The notes: generated from the letters alone by a model not told the origin. A DNA stretch of 7,191 nucleotides from Micavibrio sp. UBA2020 (GCA_002334985.1 DDBY01000092.1:1-7191), one strand, 5' to 3'; positions 1-5,926 are shown, counted from the first letter of the stretch. Made by a program: numbers and translations.

Positions 1-1115
1 GGCAGGCCGCTGATGGAAATGCTGTCGCCAGGGTTGAGCGAGAGATTGATATCCTCCAGCGTCTGGCGGAAATTTACACCGCGCGCCGCCAGATAACCCT
101 CGGGAAGCGGCAGCTGCGGGGCAGGACTGCGGCGCAGTTGCGGCAGGGCAAATATTTGCGCGACCTTCGCGCGCGCGAGCATATATTCCTGATACCGCGC
201 CCAGAGGGCAAGGCCGCGCTGCGCCGGCTGCATGAGGCGTCCCGAAAGCTGCAGCGTTGCTATCAGGGCGCCTGTGGTGATATTGCCGCCGATAACCGCA
301 ACCGCGCCCGCTGTCATGACGGCGACCATCATCAGGTGGGACATCATGGTGCCGAAGTTGAAAGTGCGGGTGGAGGCTTCGGCGGCGAAAAAACTGCCAA
401 GGCCGGATTTTTCCTGTAAATATTCATATCTGCGCGACAGCAGGTTTTCAAGCGCGAAGGCCTTGACGGTGTGAATCCCTTTCAGACATTCGACAAGATA
501 TTCATACCGCTCGTCGTCTTCGGCGTCGCGGCGGGCGAGGGCGGATTGCAGCTTGCGTCCTTGCCACAGCGATACACCAATAAAAACACCCAGCAAGAGC
601 AGCGGCACAATGGCCAACGGCGCCGCAATATAAAGAATAACGCCGAGGAAAGCCGGAATAAACGCCAGCTCCATCCATGTGACGGCGATATAACCGTTTT
701 CAAAATCTTTCAAGCGGCCAATCGCGGCCATGCGGTGCAGAAATTCGCCAATGCCGGTGGTGCGGCTGCGGGCGGCATCGGCGGAAAGAAGCCTGCGCAT
801 CGCGGCGGCGGACAGGGCGTGCTCGTAAACCGCGCCGCGCCAGCCCATCATCCATGCGCGGGAAAGGCGCAGGCTTGTTTCGCAAACAATCGCCAGCAAT
901 ACACCCGCCATCAGCAGCGGCAGGGTACCTGATTCCGGGTTCGGCAAGATGCGGTCATAGACTTGCAGCGTCATGATAGGCAATGCCAGCGACAGCAGGT
1001 TGAGCGAAACGGTGCCAAGCAGAAGGTAAAACCTGTCCCCGCGCGATTCCTGCGGTTGCGCGAGTGGCGGCAGGGAGCGCGTGCGTTGCCTTGCGGCCGA
1101 TTTTGAAGATGTCAT
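1..1115 (-). CDS. Type I secretion ABC transporter (permease/ATPase), 3' part outside window
   Basis: About 371 residues are visible from the ATG at 1115-1113 to the window edge. The frame is open throughout and encodes a typical ABC-transporter membrane domain. Hydrophobic segments lie near residues 29-50 (ending in LQVYDRILPN, a hallmark of type I secretion ABC proteins), 64-80, 149-183 (two closely spaced helices) and 257-290. The coupling-region sequence LVECLKGIHTVKAFALE is at 207-223. The nucleotide-binding domain begins near 340, and the window ends just before the expected Walker A motif, so ATPase motifs cannot be checked. There is no N-terminal C39 peptidase domain. In this family the protein sits in the inner membrane and exports unfolded substrates in one step with a membrane-fusion protein and a TolC-like channel. 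The fusion-protein gene may follow beyond the left edge. The ATG overlaps the stop of the upstream repeat-protein gene (ATGA), with a GGAGGA ribosome site 8 bases upstream, so the two are probably translationally coupled. General ABC exporter is the alternative reading. Confidence 0.9.
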   Translation of the reverse strand, partial: MTSSKSAARQRTRSLPPLAQPQESRGDRFYLLLGTVSLNLLSLALPIMTLQVYDRILPNPESGTLPLLMAGVLLAIVCETSLRLSRAWMMGWRGAVYEHALSAAAMRRLLSADAARSRTTGIGEFLHRMAAIGRLKDFENGYIAVTWMELAFIPAFLGVILYIAAPLAIVPLLLLGVFIGVSLWQGRKLQSALARRDAEDDERYEYLVECLKGIHTVKAFALENLLSRRYEYLQEKSGLGSFFAAEASTRTFNFGTMMSHLMMVAVMTAGAVAVIGGNITTGALIATLQLSGRLMQPAQRGLALWARYQEYMLARAKVAQIFALPQLRRSPAPQLPLPEGYLAARGVNFRQTLEDINLSLNPGDSISISGL

Positions 1116-3127
1116 CCGAACAGTCCTCCGCCGTGGCCGTTAAACAGGCCGGAGAGAAGGCCGCCGCCATGCTCGCTGCCCGCGGGCAGCAGGCCGAGGC
1201 CTTCGACGATATTACCCACGGGCTCCGGCAGATGCAGGGCGCCGTCATCGCCGCCGCCGATAATGCCGCCGATGCCTTCGCTGCCCAGAAGCGCGCCTGC
1301 ATCGAGCTGCGGCCATGCGGCATCACCGCCGCCATCTGCGCCGCTGCCAAGGATGCCGCTCAGGACGTCTTCAAGACCCTGCGCCGTATCATCCAGAAGC
1401 GCCATGGCCCCGTGGGCTGTGCCTTCGTCACTGGCGGCCTCGCCCAGCAGGTCCTGCGCCACATCCAGAACGTCGGAAATGACAGGCGTGACCAGCGGAA
1501 TATCGACAGTGACATTGACATCCTCAAGCAGGTTGATACCGGCAACCGTGGTATCGAGCCCCAGCGTCAAACCGTCTTCGCCGTTTGTAGCGGAAAGGCC
1601 AAGGTCGATATCGCCTGTAATGCTTTCGACTGTGTCCAGATTGACGTCGATTTGCGGCAGGCCGATGTTGTTATGTACGGCAAGGTCGGTGTCTCCGGCG
1701 CTGTTATCCGTTTGTCCAAGCGAGGCGAGGGTGTTTTCCAGCGTGTCTTCAAGCCCCGATACGGCGCCGCTGACGGTATCGGCCACGCCTTCTACAGCGG
1801 TTTCGAGGATATCCGGTACGGCTTCGGCGGGGTTTTCAAAAATACCCGCCAGTGTTTCGGGCGCGGTAATGTCGCCGAGCATGTCGGCCGCAGGTGCAAG
1901 CGCACCGTTTACAACCGGCATAATGACGGGCACGCCGAGGTCTGCCCCGATATTCGCAAGCGGCAGGTCGGCAACAATGGTTTCGATGCCAAGGCCGATG
2001 CTGTCACCGCCCAGCGCATCGAGTGTCACGCCGATATCGATATCGCCGACGATATTTTCAATCACATCCAGATTGACGTCGAGGTTGGGGATGCCAAGGT
2101 CTGTATGCACCTGCAAATCGTAATCGCCATCCGTGGGCGGCGGTGCGCCCAGAAGACTGCCCAGCAGACTTTCGGCCGTTGTTGCCACGCCATCCAGCAG
2201 CGGCTGGGTAATATCCGTCACAATATCAAGAACAGGGTCTGCTATATTCAGCATTTCGGCAATAACAGGGTTCAAAAGCGGAATATCGATATTGATGGCG
2301 CCGTCCAGAATGGGAATATCGACAAGAACGGTATCCAGGTCGATGGTCAGGCCGTCGTCGGGGTCAAAACCGATGCCGACGCCAAGGTCGATATCGCCCA
2401 CGATGTTTTCAAGCGGGTCGAGGTTTATATCAACGACCGGCAGGCCAATATTGTTGTCGCCGAGAATATCGATATCCCCGCCATTATTGCTGCCCCCGTC
2501 ATCATCGCCTCCACCGTCATCGCCCCCGCCATCATCATCATCTCCGCCGTCGTCACCGCCATCATCGTCGCCGTCATCGTCGTCATCGCTATCATCATTA
2601 TCGTCGGTTGTATCGTCTCCATCGTCCGAGGGCGGCGCATCGGCGGGCGGTGAATCCATCATCCGGGCGACGTTGCCGGAACCGCCTGTGCCATCGCCAT
2701 TGCCGGCAAGGGCACGAAACGCCTCGTTGCCACCGAAATTGCTGCTATCCGCAGCGCCGGATGCATCTGCCGGATTTGCCGCGAAAAGAGCATCATCCGA
2801 ATCCATACCCTGCGCGGTGCCCGTAATATTTTTTGCTGCGGCCAGCAGCCACGACGGCGCGTAGGGGTCGGCTTGCGCCGCATCCATGCCGTCAAATCCG
2901 TTGCCGGTGCCGGCGGCATCTGTCTGGCGTGCTTGCAGCAGCAGATAATTCAGGTTGCCCGAACCGAAAAGACTTTCGGTCACACCGTCTATATCCCCTG
3001 CGATGAAAAGGTCGGCATCCAGCTTGTGGGTTTGCACAGGGGCGTCGGCTAACAAAGCGGCGTCGGCGCTGGGCGTGGCATTTGTGGCGGCGACGGGCGG
3101 AAGGGGAATGTTCGGCTCTGTGGTCAT
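1112..3127 (-). CDS. Large acidic repeat protein, probable type I secretion substrate
   Basis: This is a 671-residue protein of no family I recognise. There is no Sec signal peptide and no transmembrane helix. Residues 1-165 are Ala/Gly/Asp-rich and look unstructured. Residues 168-217 are an almost pure Asp/Gly tract. Three diverged repeats follow, with well-conserved cores at 218-253, 335-370 and 479-514. Each core has the order [NDx]IG[LI]P, [VI]DxNLD, then GDID[LI]G. Repeats 1 and 3 also share a second block (DGLT, LDT, VDIPL or NIDIPL, then PVI). The last 70 residues are Gly-rich and end in GGGLFG. Type I substrates carry an uncleaved C-terminal signal and are often acidic and Gly/Asp-rich. 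That, and the 4-base overlap with an ABC exporter gene, suggests export to the cell surface or medium. An adhesin or matrix role is only a guess. I see no canonical GGxGxDxUx calcium repeat. The ATG at 3127 has AAAGGG 7 bases upstream. A 529-codon antisense frame runs over this gene, but the protein repeats support this strand. Confidence 0.85.
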   Translation of the reverse strand: MTTEPNIPLPPVAATNATPSADAALLADAPVQTHKLDADLFIAGDIDGVTESLFGSGNLNYLLLQARQTDAAGTGNGFDGMDAAQADPYAPSWLLAAAKNITGTAQGMDSDDALFAANPADASGAADSSNFGGNEAFRALAGNGDGTGGSGNVARMMDSPPADAPPSDDGDDTTDDNDDSDDDDDGDDDGGDDGGDDDDGGGDDGGGDDDGGSNNGGDIDILGDNNIGLPVVDINLDPLENIVGDIDLGVGIGFDPDDGLTIDLDTVLVDIPILDGAINIDIPLLNPVIAEMLNIADPVLDIVTDITQPLLDGVATTAESLLGSLLGAPPPTDGDYDLQVHTDLGIPNLDVNLDVIENIVGDIDIGVTLDALGGDSIGLGIETIVADLPLANIGADLGVPVIMPVVNGALAPAADMLGDITAPETLAGIFENPAEAVPDILETAVEGVADTVSGAVSGLEDTLENTLASLGQTDNSAGDTDLAVHNNIGLPQIDVNLDTVESITGDIDLGLSATNGEDGLTLGLDTTVAGINLLEDVNVTVDIPLVTPVISDVLDVAQDLLGEAASDEGTAHGAMALLDDTAQGLEDVLSGILGSGADGGGDAAWPQLDAGALLGSEGIGGIIGGGDDGALHLPEPVGNIVEGLGLLPAGSEHGGGLLSGLFNGHGGGLFG
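1124..1129 (-). promoter_or_regulatory. Ribosome binding site of the ABC transporter, inside the upstream gene
   Basis: On the minus strand GGAGGA lies 8 bases before the ATG at 1115, within the last codons of the repeat-protein gene. It is the strongest Shine-Dalgarno match among the start sites seen here. It supports the chosen start and coupled translation across the ATGA overlap. Confidence 0.8.
1586..1693 (-). repeat. Protein repeat core 3 of the secreted repeat protein
   Basis: It codes residues 479-514, with DTDLAVHNNIGLP, IDVNLD and GDIDLG. It is followed by DGLTLGLDT and VDIPLVTPVISDVLD, closely matching copy 1. After this copy the chain passes into the Gly-rich C-terminus. Confidence 0.8.
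2018..2125 (-). repeat. Protein repeat core 2 of the secreted repeat protein
   Basis: It codes residues 335-370, with DYDLQVHTDLGIP, LDVNLD, ENIVGDIDIG. Its second block is more diverged (ETIVADLPL, then VPVIMPV) than in copies 1 and 3. The distance to core 3 is 144 residues, so the intervening segment is longer, with an alternating hydrophobic/acidic stretch at about 420-475. Confidence 0.8.
2369..2476 (-). repeat. Protein repeat core 1 of the secreted repeat protein
   Basis: It codes residues 218-253, beginning DIDILGDNNIGLP and containing VDINLD and GDIDLG. It is followed by the second block with DGLTIDLDT and NIDIPLLNPVI. This is the copy next to the Asp/Gly tract. The distance to core 2 is 117 residues. 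Confidence 0.8.
2477..2626 (-). repeat. Asp/Gly low-complexity tract coding residues 168-217
   Basis: About 50 codons are nearly all Asp (GAC/GAT) and Gly (GGN), visible on the plus strand as runs of atc, gtc and gcc triplets. The tract separates the disordered N-terminus from the three structured repeats. It is probably a flexible, highly negative linker that could bind cations such as calcium. Triplet-rich DNA of this kind is prone to length change by slippage. Confidence 0.85.
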
Positions 3128-3235
3128 GGCGGCGCCCTTTCTTAGGGTTGTCTATTTTTTCATATTACAACTTAAAGTTTAATAGCGGCTTAATTTATCG
3201 TTATTTTTCAAAAACATACTTTGGTATGTCGGCGG
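3128..3235 (-). promoter_or_regulatory. AT-rich leader of the secretion operon with two inverted repeats
   Basis: This stretch is strikingly AT-rich against its GC-rich surroundings and lies directly upstream of the repeat-protein gene, so it probably holds the operon promoter. TAATAT on the minus strand (3167-3162) could be a -10 element, but I find no convincing -35 at proper spacing and no sigma-54 motif. Two perfect inverted repeats stand out: ACATAC-TTTG-GTATGT (3214-3229) and AACTT-A-AAGTT (3169-3179). Either could be an operator. A weak CCCT/AGGG hairpin (3135-3147) includes the AAAGGG ribosome site. Confidence 0.45.
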
Positions 3236-3246
3236 GCGTCTTTGTG

Positions 3247-3311
3247 AAAAAAAGCGGGAGAGGGACAAGGCAGGCCTGCGCCGGGGGGAAGCAGGCGGCC
3301 GAGCCCCTCTC
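3247..3311 (-). terminator. Intrinsic terminator of the 92-codon gene
   Basis: Read on the minus strand just after the stop codon at 3318, GAGAGGG (3311-3305) pairs with CCCTCTC (3264-3258). An inner stem GCCTGC/GCAGGC (3296-3291 with 3279-3274) forms within the loop. Four bases after the outer stem comes a run of seven T (3253-3247). No T run follows in the plus direction, so it works one way. It separates the small gene from the secretion operon downstream. Confidence 0.7.
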
Positions 3312-3317
3312 GCCACG

Positions 3318-3596
3318 TCATGCGCGCGCGTGGCGCGTCGCAAGGGCATGCAGCCAGACCGGAGGGAGGGGCGGGTTTGGCGGCTGCATGCGTGAGTCTG
3401 TTCGGGGCTGTTTGCGCTGTTCGGCGGTTGCGGTGAAAAGACGCAAAACATCGCGCTCGCTCGCGGCCATGCGGCCGGTCTGTGCGCGCACCATACGCGC
3501 GGCGGCGTAGTCCGATGCGGCGCGCACTGTATATGTTTCATCCCCCTGCGGCGTGTGTATGCAAACGCAGTAAAAATCCTGTTCTTGTTCTGGCAT
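3318..3596 (-). CDS. Small orphan protein (92 aa), likely sigma-54-dependent target gene
   Basis: I recognise no family. Residues 7-57 look like a small folded domain: a beta-type start (DFYCVCIHTP), then ETYTVRAASDYAAARMVRAQ, suggesting strand plus amphipathic helix, then RDVLRLFTA. The tail from about 60 is Pro/Arg-rich (MQPPNPPLPPVW) and basic, and looks disordered. There is no signal peptide or membrane helix, so it is probably cytoplasmic. The ATG at 3596-3594 is preceded by AGGGGGGA with about 5 bases' spacing. The frame stays open further upstream, but that part is antisense to the next gene and lies before the predicted transcription start, so I trimmed it. It appears monocistronic, with a sigma-54 promoter at 3653-3638 and its own terminator. 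It is transcribed away from the LuxO-like activator gene, which suggests it is that activator's direct target. The roughly 380-base transcript could also act as a regulatory RNA. Confidence 0.7.
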   Translation of the reverse strand: MPEQEQDFYCVCIHTPQGDETYTVRAASDYAAARMVRAQTGRMAASERDVLRLFTATAEQRKQPRTDSRMQPPNPPLPPVWLHALATRHARA

Positions 3597-3600
3597 GATG

Positions 3601-3608
3601 TCCCCCCT
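3601..3608 (-). promoter_or_regulatory. Ribosome binding site of the 92-codon gene
   Basis: AGGGGGGA on the minus strand lies 4-5 bases before the ATG at 3596 and about 20 bases after the predicted sigma-54 transcription start. It fixes the start codon and argues that the transcript is translated. Confidence 0.65.
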
Positions 3609-3637
3609 GATGATTGCGGCGTGGATACAGAATGTTT

Positions 3638-3653
3638 TGCATGCGGCGTGCCA
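3638..3653 (-). promoter_or_regulatory. Sigma-54 (-24/-12) promoter of the 92-codon gene
   Basis: The minus strand reads TGGCACG-CCGC-ATGCA. The sigma-54 consensus is TGGCACG-N4-TTGCW, so only one defined position differs (A for the first T of the -12 box), and the essential GG and GC doublets have correct spacing. The predicted start is near 3627, leaving about 30 bases of leader with a good ribosome site. Sigma-54 promoters need an AAA+ activator bound upstream. One is encoded divergently next door, and candidate sites lie 79-132 bases upstream. Confidence 0.8.
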
Positions 3654-3702
3654 AACGAAAAACGCCGCGTTTTCAGCGCCGCATACAAATGCGCCGGCGC
3701 GT

Positions 3703-3762
3703 TTTGCAACGGGCCGCGAAAAAACATGCGCGCTTTGCAAGACTTTGTTAGTCCTTTTGCAA
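3703..3762 (-). promoter_or_regulatory. Three phased TTGCAAA boxes, candidate activator binding sites
   Basis: TTTGCAA occurs on the plus strand at 3703-3709, 3734-3740 and 3756-3762. On the minus strand the first two extend to TTGCAAAACGCGC and TTGCAAAGCGCGC (12 of 13 identical). Start-to-start spacings are 31 and 22 bases, close to three and two helical turns, so all three face the same side. They centre at about -79, -110 and -132 from the predicted sigma-54 start, the usual range for enhancer sites. The published Vibrio LuxO site, as I recall it, is built from TTGCA and TGCAA half-sites, a related sequence. The box at 3756-3762 also lies inside the presumed promoter of the activator gene, allowing autoregulation. 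Confidence 0.6.
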
Positions 3763-3779
3763 TACAATCTAGAATTGTA
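3745..3779 (+). promoter_or_regulatory. Probable promoter of the LuxO-like gene, with inverted repeat
   Basis: TAGAAT (3770-3775) resembles a sigma-70 -10 box. TTGTTA (3745-3750) could be a -35, although the 19-base spacer is long. A perfect inverted repeat TACAAT-CTAGA-ATTGTA (3763-3779) covers the -10 and could be an operator. The 9-mer CTAGAATTG recurs at 5958-5966, just before the CheY-like gene. No sigma-54 motif faces this gene. Confidence 0.4.
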
Positions 3780-3805
3780 CATAGAAAAACGCGCAAGGTA
3801 GAGGA

Positions 3806-5230
3806 ATGGCGGTCGGCAGGATTTTAGTTGTTGAAGACAGTGCGGCGCTGGCGGCAACCTACGCCGATTATCTGGCGCGCGCGGGCCATGCGGCGGAATT
3901 GGCGCCAACGCTTGCCGCAGCCGAAGCGGCGCTGCGCGAAAGGCATTTCGATTGCGTGCTTTTGGATATTCACCTGCCCGATGGCGAAGGCACCACACTG
4001 ATGGCGGCGATGCGGCGGCAAGGGCTTGCGACGCCGGTTGTCGTCTTGACGGCAGCGCCATCGGTCGATGCGGCGGTGGCCGCCATTCGCGCGGGCGCGC
4101 AGGATTACCTTTGCAAGCCTGTCAGTGCGGAGCGGCTGAACCTGACGATTGGGCATATACTGGAGCAGCAGGCGCTACGCCGTATCGTCAGCGACTACCG
4201 CGCAATGGAGCGCGACAAATTTTGCGATTTTATTGGCGCCTCAAGCGCCATGCAAATCGTGTACAAGCTTATCGAGAATGCGGCGCAAAGCCGCGCCCCC
4301 GTTTTTATCACGGGTGAAAGCGGTACGGGAAAAGAACTGGCCGCGCGTGCTATCCATGTCATGGGCGCACGGCGGCATAAACCGCTCGAGGCGCTCAACT
4401 GCGCGGCCGTCCCCGGCAGTTTGATTGAAAGCGAGATTTTCGGTCACATGCGCGGCGCCTTTACTGGCGCCATATCGCGCTATATCGGTGCGGCGGAGCG
4501 CGCGCATGAAGGCACGCTGTTTCTGGACGAGTTGCCGGAAATGCAGCCGGAAATGCAATCCAAGCTGCTGCGCTTTACCCAAAGCGGGAGTTTCCGCGCG
4601 CTGGGCGCCCCGCGCGAAACATCGGTCGATGTGCGTTTTGTTTGCGCCACCAACCGCGAACCGCTGGCGGCGGTGGCGGAGGGGCATCTGCGCGAAGACC
4701 TTTATTACCGTCTGAACGTCATATCCCTGCATTTGCCGCCCCTGCGCGAGCGGGGAGATGATATCCTGCTGATTGCCGAAAATATGCTGACGCGTATGGC
4801 GGCGGAAGAAAAAAAGCGCTTTACCTGTATCGGCGGCGATGCGGCGGATATGCTGCGCAGTGCGCCCTGGCCGGGCAATGTACGCGAACTGCAAAACGTG
4901 CTGCGCCGCGCCGTTGTAATGAACGATGGCGATGTGCTGACGGCCGATATGTTGCCGCGCCCCGCACCTCAGGCACGCACGCAAGCAGCGATACCGGAAA
5001 TGCCGGCGGCTGCTGCCGCGCCAAGGCCAATGTCCGCCGCGCCGTCGCTGCGGGAGAACGAGCGCAGGCATATCGAAAAAACAATCGATGAATGTGGCGG
5101 GAATATTTGCGCGGCGGCGCGCAGGCTGGGTGTCAACCCATCGACGCTGCACAGAAAAATCGGCAAATGGCGCAAAGACGATACGGCGGCGGCGCAAAAC
5201 AGCCAGGCATCAGGTGTCTTGCGCGGCTGA
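3806..5230 (+). CDS. LuxO-like sigma-54-dependent response regulator (NtrC family)
   Basis: The 474-residue protein has the full three-domain layout. The receiver (about 5-120) has an acidic patch at E10-D11, phospho-acceptor D54, T82 and K104. The AAA+ sigma-54 activation domain (about 142-385) has Walker A GESGTGKE (170-177), the sigma-54-contacting GAFTGA loop (217-222), Walker B GTLFLDE (236-242), REDLYYRL with the presumed arginine finger (297-304) and WPGNVRELQNV (355-365). After an Ala/Pro linker (385-412) comes a Fis-type helix-turn-helix (about 416-456, GGNICAAARRLGVNPSTLHR). Phrases such as FIG[AS]S..MQ.VY, KLLRF.Q.G and SVDVRFVCATNR match my memory of Vibrio LuxO better than NtrC itself. 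The protein should hydrolyse ATP to open sigma-54 promoters. The ATG at 3806 has AAGG 7 bases upstream. Its likely direct target is the divergent small gene. The 3' end overlaps the convergent receiver-Hpt gene by 21 bases. Confidence 0.93.
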   Translation: MAVGRILVVEDSAALAATYADYLARAGHAAELAPTLAAAEAALRERHFDCVLLDIHLPDGEGTTLMAAMRRQGLATPVVVLTAAPSVDAAVAAIRAGAQDYLCKPVSAERLNLTIGHILEQQALRRIVSDYRAMERDKFCDFIGASSAMQIVYKLIENAAQSRAPVFITGESGTGKELAARAIHVMGARRHKPLEALNCAAVPGSLIESEIFGHMRGAFTGAISRYIGAAERAHEGTLFLDELPEMQPEMQSKLLRFTQSGSFRALGAPRETSVDVRFVCATNREPLAAVAEGHLREDLYYRLNVISLHLPPLRERGDDILLIAENMLTRMAAEEKKRFTCIGGDAADMLRSAPWPGNVRELQNVLRRAVVMNDGDVLTADMLPRPAPQARTQAAIPEMPAAAAAPRPMSAAPSLRENERRHIEKTIDECGGNICAAARRLGVNPSTLHRKIGKWRKDDTAAAQNSQASGVLRG

Positions 5231-5911
5231 AATTGCCGCCTTCTCGATAGCGCTGGCGGCGTGCAGGCAGGCGGCGTAAAGCGCGCGCAGGTTTTTATCG
5301 TGCGGATGTTCGGGTGTGTCTGCGCCGGCGTGTATATGCTCTATGCGCGCAGCGGCCTGCGCGACATTTTCGGTTTTCAACATATCGGCGAGCGCGCGCA
5401 GCGTATGCGCTTCGCGCCGCAGCGCGGCCGTATCCTGCGCTTGCCAATAACGCTGGCAGGCGGCGGCGCGGGCGCGTAGTTCTTCTGCATAAACGGGCAG
5501 CAGACGCAGCGGAATATCGGTGGCGGCGGGCATGCCTTGCGGCGCGGGCTCAAAGCCCAGGCCTGATTCTGTAGCGGCGCGCAGAATCTTTTCGCGGTCG
5601 AGGGGTTTGGAAAAACAGCCGCAATACCCCGCGCCCAGTGCGCGTATCTCCGTTTCCGCATCCATAAAGCCGCTGACGGCATAAAGCGGTATGCGGCGCG
5701 GGTTGTGCTGCTGGATGCTGCGGGCAAGTGTGAAGCCGTCCATCTGCGGCATGGTCAGGTCGAAAAAGGCGATGTCGTAGGGCTGCGCGTGAAAAAGCGC
5801 GCTGGCTTCGCGCCCGCTGGCGGCGGCATCGGCATGAATACCCATGCGTTCAGCGACCAAGGTAAAAAGTTTGCGGTTGGTGGCGCTGTCGTCGGTGATG
5901 AGAATGCGCAA
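5210..5911 (-). CDS. Receiver-Hpt phosphorelay protein
   Basis: Residue numbers here count from the upstream ATG at 5929. Receiver domain (about 7-122): acidic pair D13-D14, phospho-acceptor D57 in FFDLTMPQMDG, S86 and K108 in FSKPLD. After a linker comes an Hpt-like helical domain (about 142-239) with EAHTLRALADMLKTE, where H175 is the expected phosphorylated histidine. The usual HxLKG of Hpt domains reads HTLRA here, so Lys becomes Arg and Gly becomes Ala: recognisable but degenerate. Such proteins pass phosphate from a kinase through the receiver and Hpt to another receiver. The convergent LuxO-like regulator is the obvious candidate, as LuxU is for LuxO. I prefer the TTG at 5911-5909 as start because AAGGGGGA sits 7 bases before it and the protein then begins LRILITDDS. 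The ATG at 5929, six codons earlier, has no ribosome site and would bury this purine run in its own codons. No DNA-binding domain is present. Confidence 0.85.
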   Translation of the reverse strand: MRILITDDSATNRKLFTLVAERMGIHADAAASGREASALFHAQPYDIAFFDLTMPQMDGFTLARSIQQHNPRRIPLYAVSGFMDAETEIRALGAGYCGCFSKPLDREKILRAATESGLGFEPAPQGMPAATDIPLRLLPVYAEELRARAAACQRYWQAQDTAALRREAHTLRALADMLKTENVAQAAARIEHIHAGADTPEHPHDKNLRALYAACLHAASAIEKAAISAAQDT

Positions 5912-5918
5912 AAGACAG

Positions 5919-5926
5919 TCCCCCTT
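5919..5926 (-). promoter_or_regulatory. Ribosome binding site that decides a TTG start
   Basis: AAGGGGGA on the minus strand lies 7 bases before TTG at 5911, the distance expected for a Shine-Dalgarno. It is inside codons 2-4 if the upstream ATG (5929) is used. No comparable site precedes that ATG. Confidence 0.55.

Noticed and set aside
138..932. Plus-strand frames across the left end
   Set aside because: They are antisense to the ABC transporter, whose minus-strand frame is open from 1115 to the edge and carries clear family sequence.
1064..2653. 529-codon open frame on the plus strand
   Set aside because: It is antisense to the repeat protein. It arises because Asp/Gly/Leu codons on the minus strand rarely create plus-strand stops. 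The minus frame has clear protein repeats, a ribosome site and the ATGA junction with the exporter.
1263..2864. Two further plus-strand frames (1263-2123 and 2133-2864), Ser/Pro-rich
   Set aside because: These are low-complexity shadows of the same minus-strand gene, with no ribosome site or recognisable domain.
3269..3282. GGCAGGCCTGC palindrome as an operator
   Set aside because: It is better explained as part of the nested terminator stem just after the small gene's stop codon.
3179..3796. 205-codon minus-strand frame covering the small gene in another register
   Set aside because: It runs through the terminator hairpin and the promoter region, and its product is Arg/Pro/Ser-rich without domain features.
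3898..3917. TGGCGCC-like second sigma-54 promoter inside the activator gene
   Set aside because: The GG and GC doublets are one base off the required spacing, and the site lies in coding sequence pointing into the same gene.
3597..4061. Upstream extension of the 92-codon gene (247-codon frame)
   Set aside because: The extension is antisense to the activator's receiver domain, crosses the sigma-54 promoter, and lies before the predicted transcript start.
4241..5197. 318-codon minus-strand frame
   Set aside because: It is a shadow inside the well-supported sigma-54 activator gene. Its translation is Arg/His/Gln-rich with no domain.
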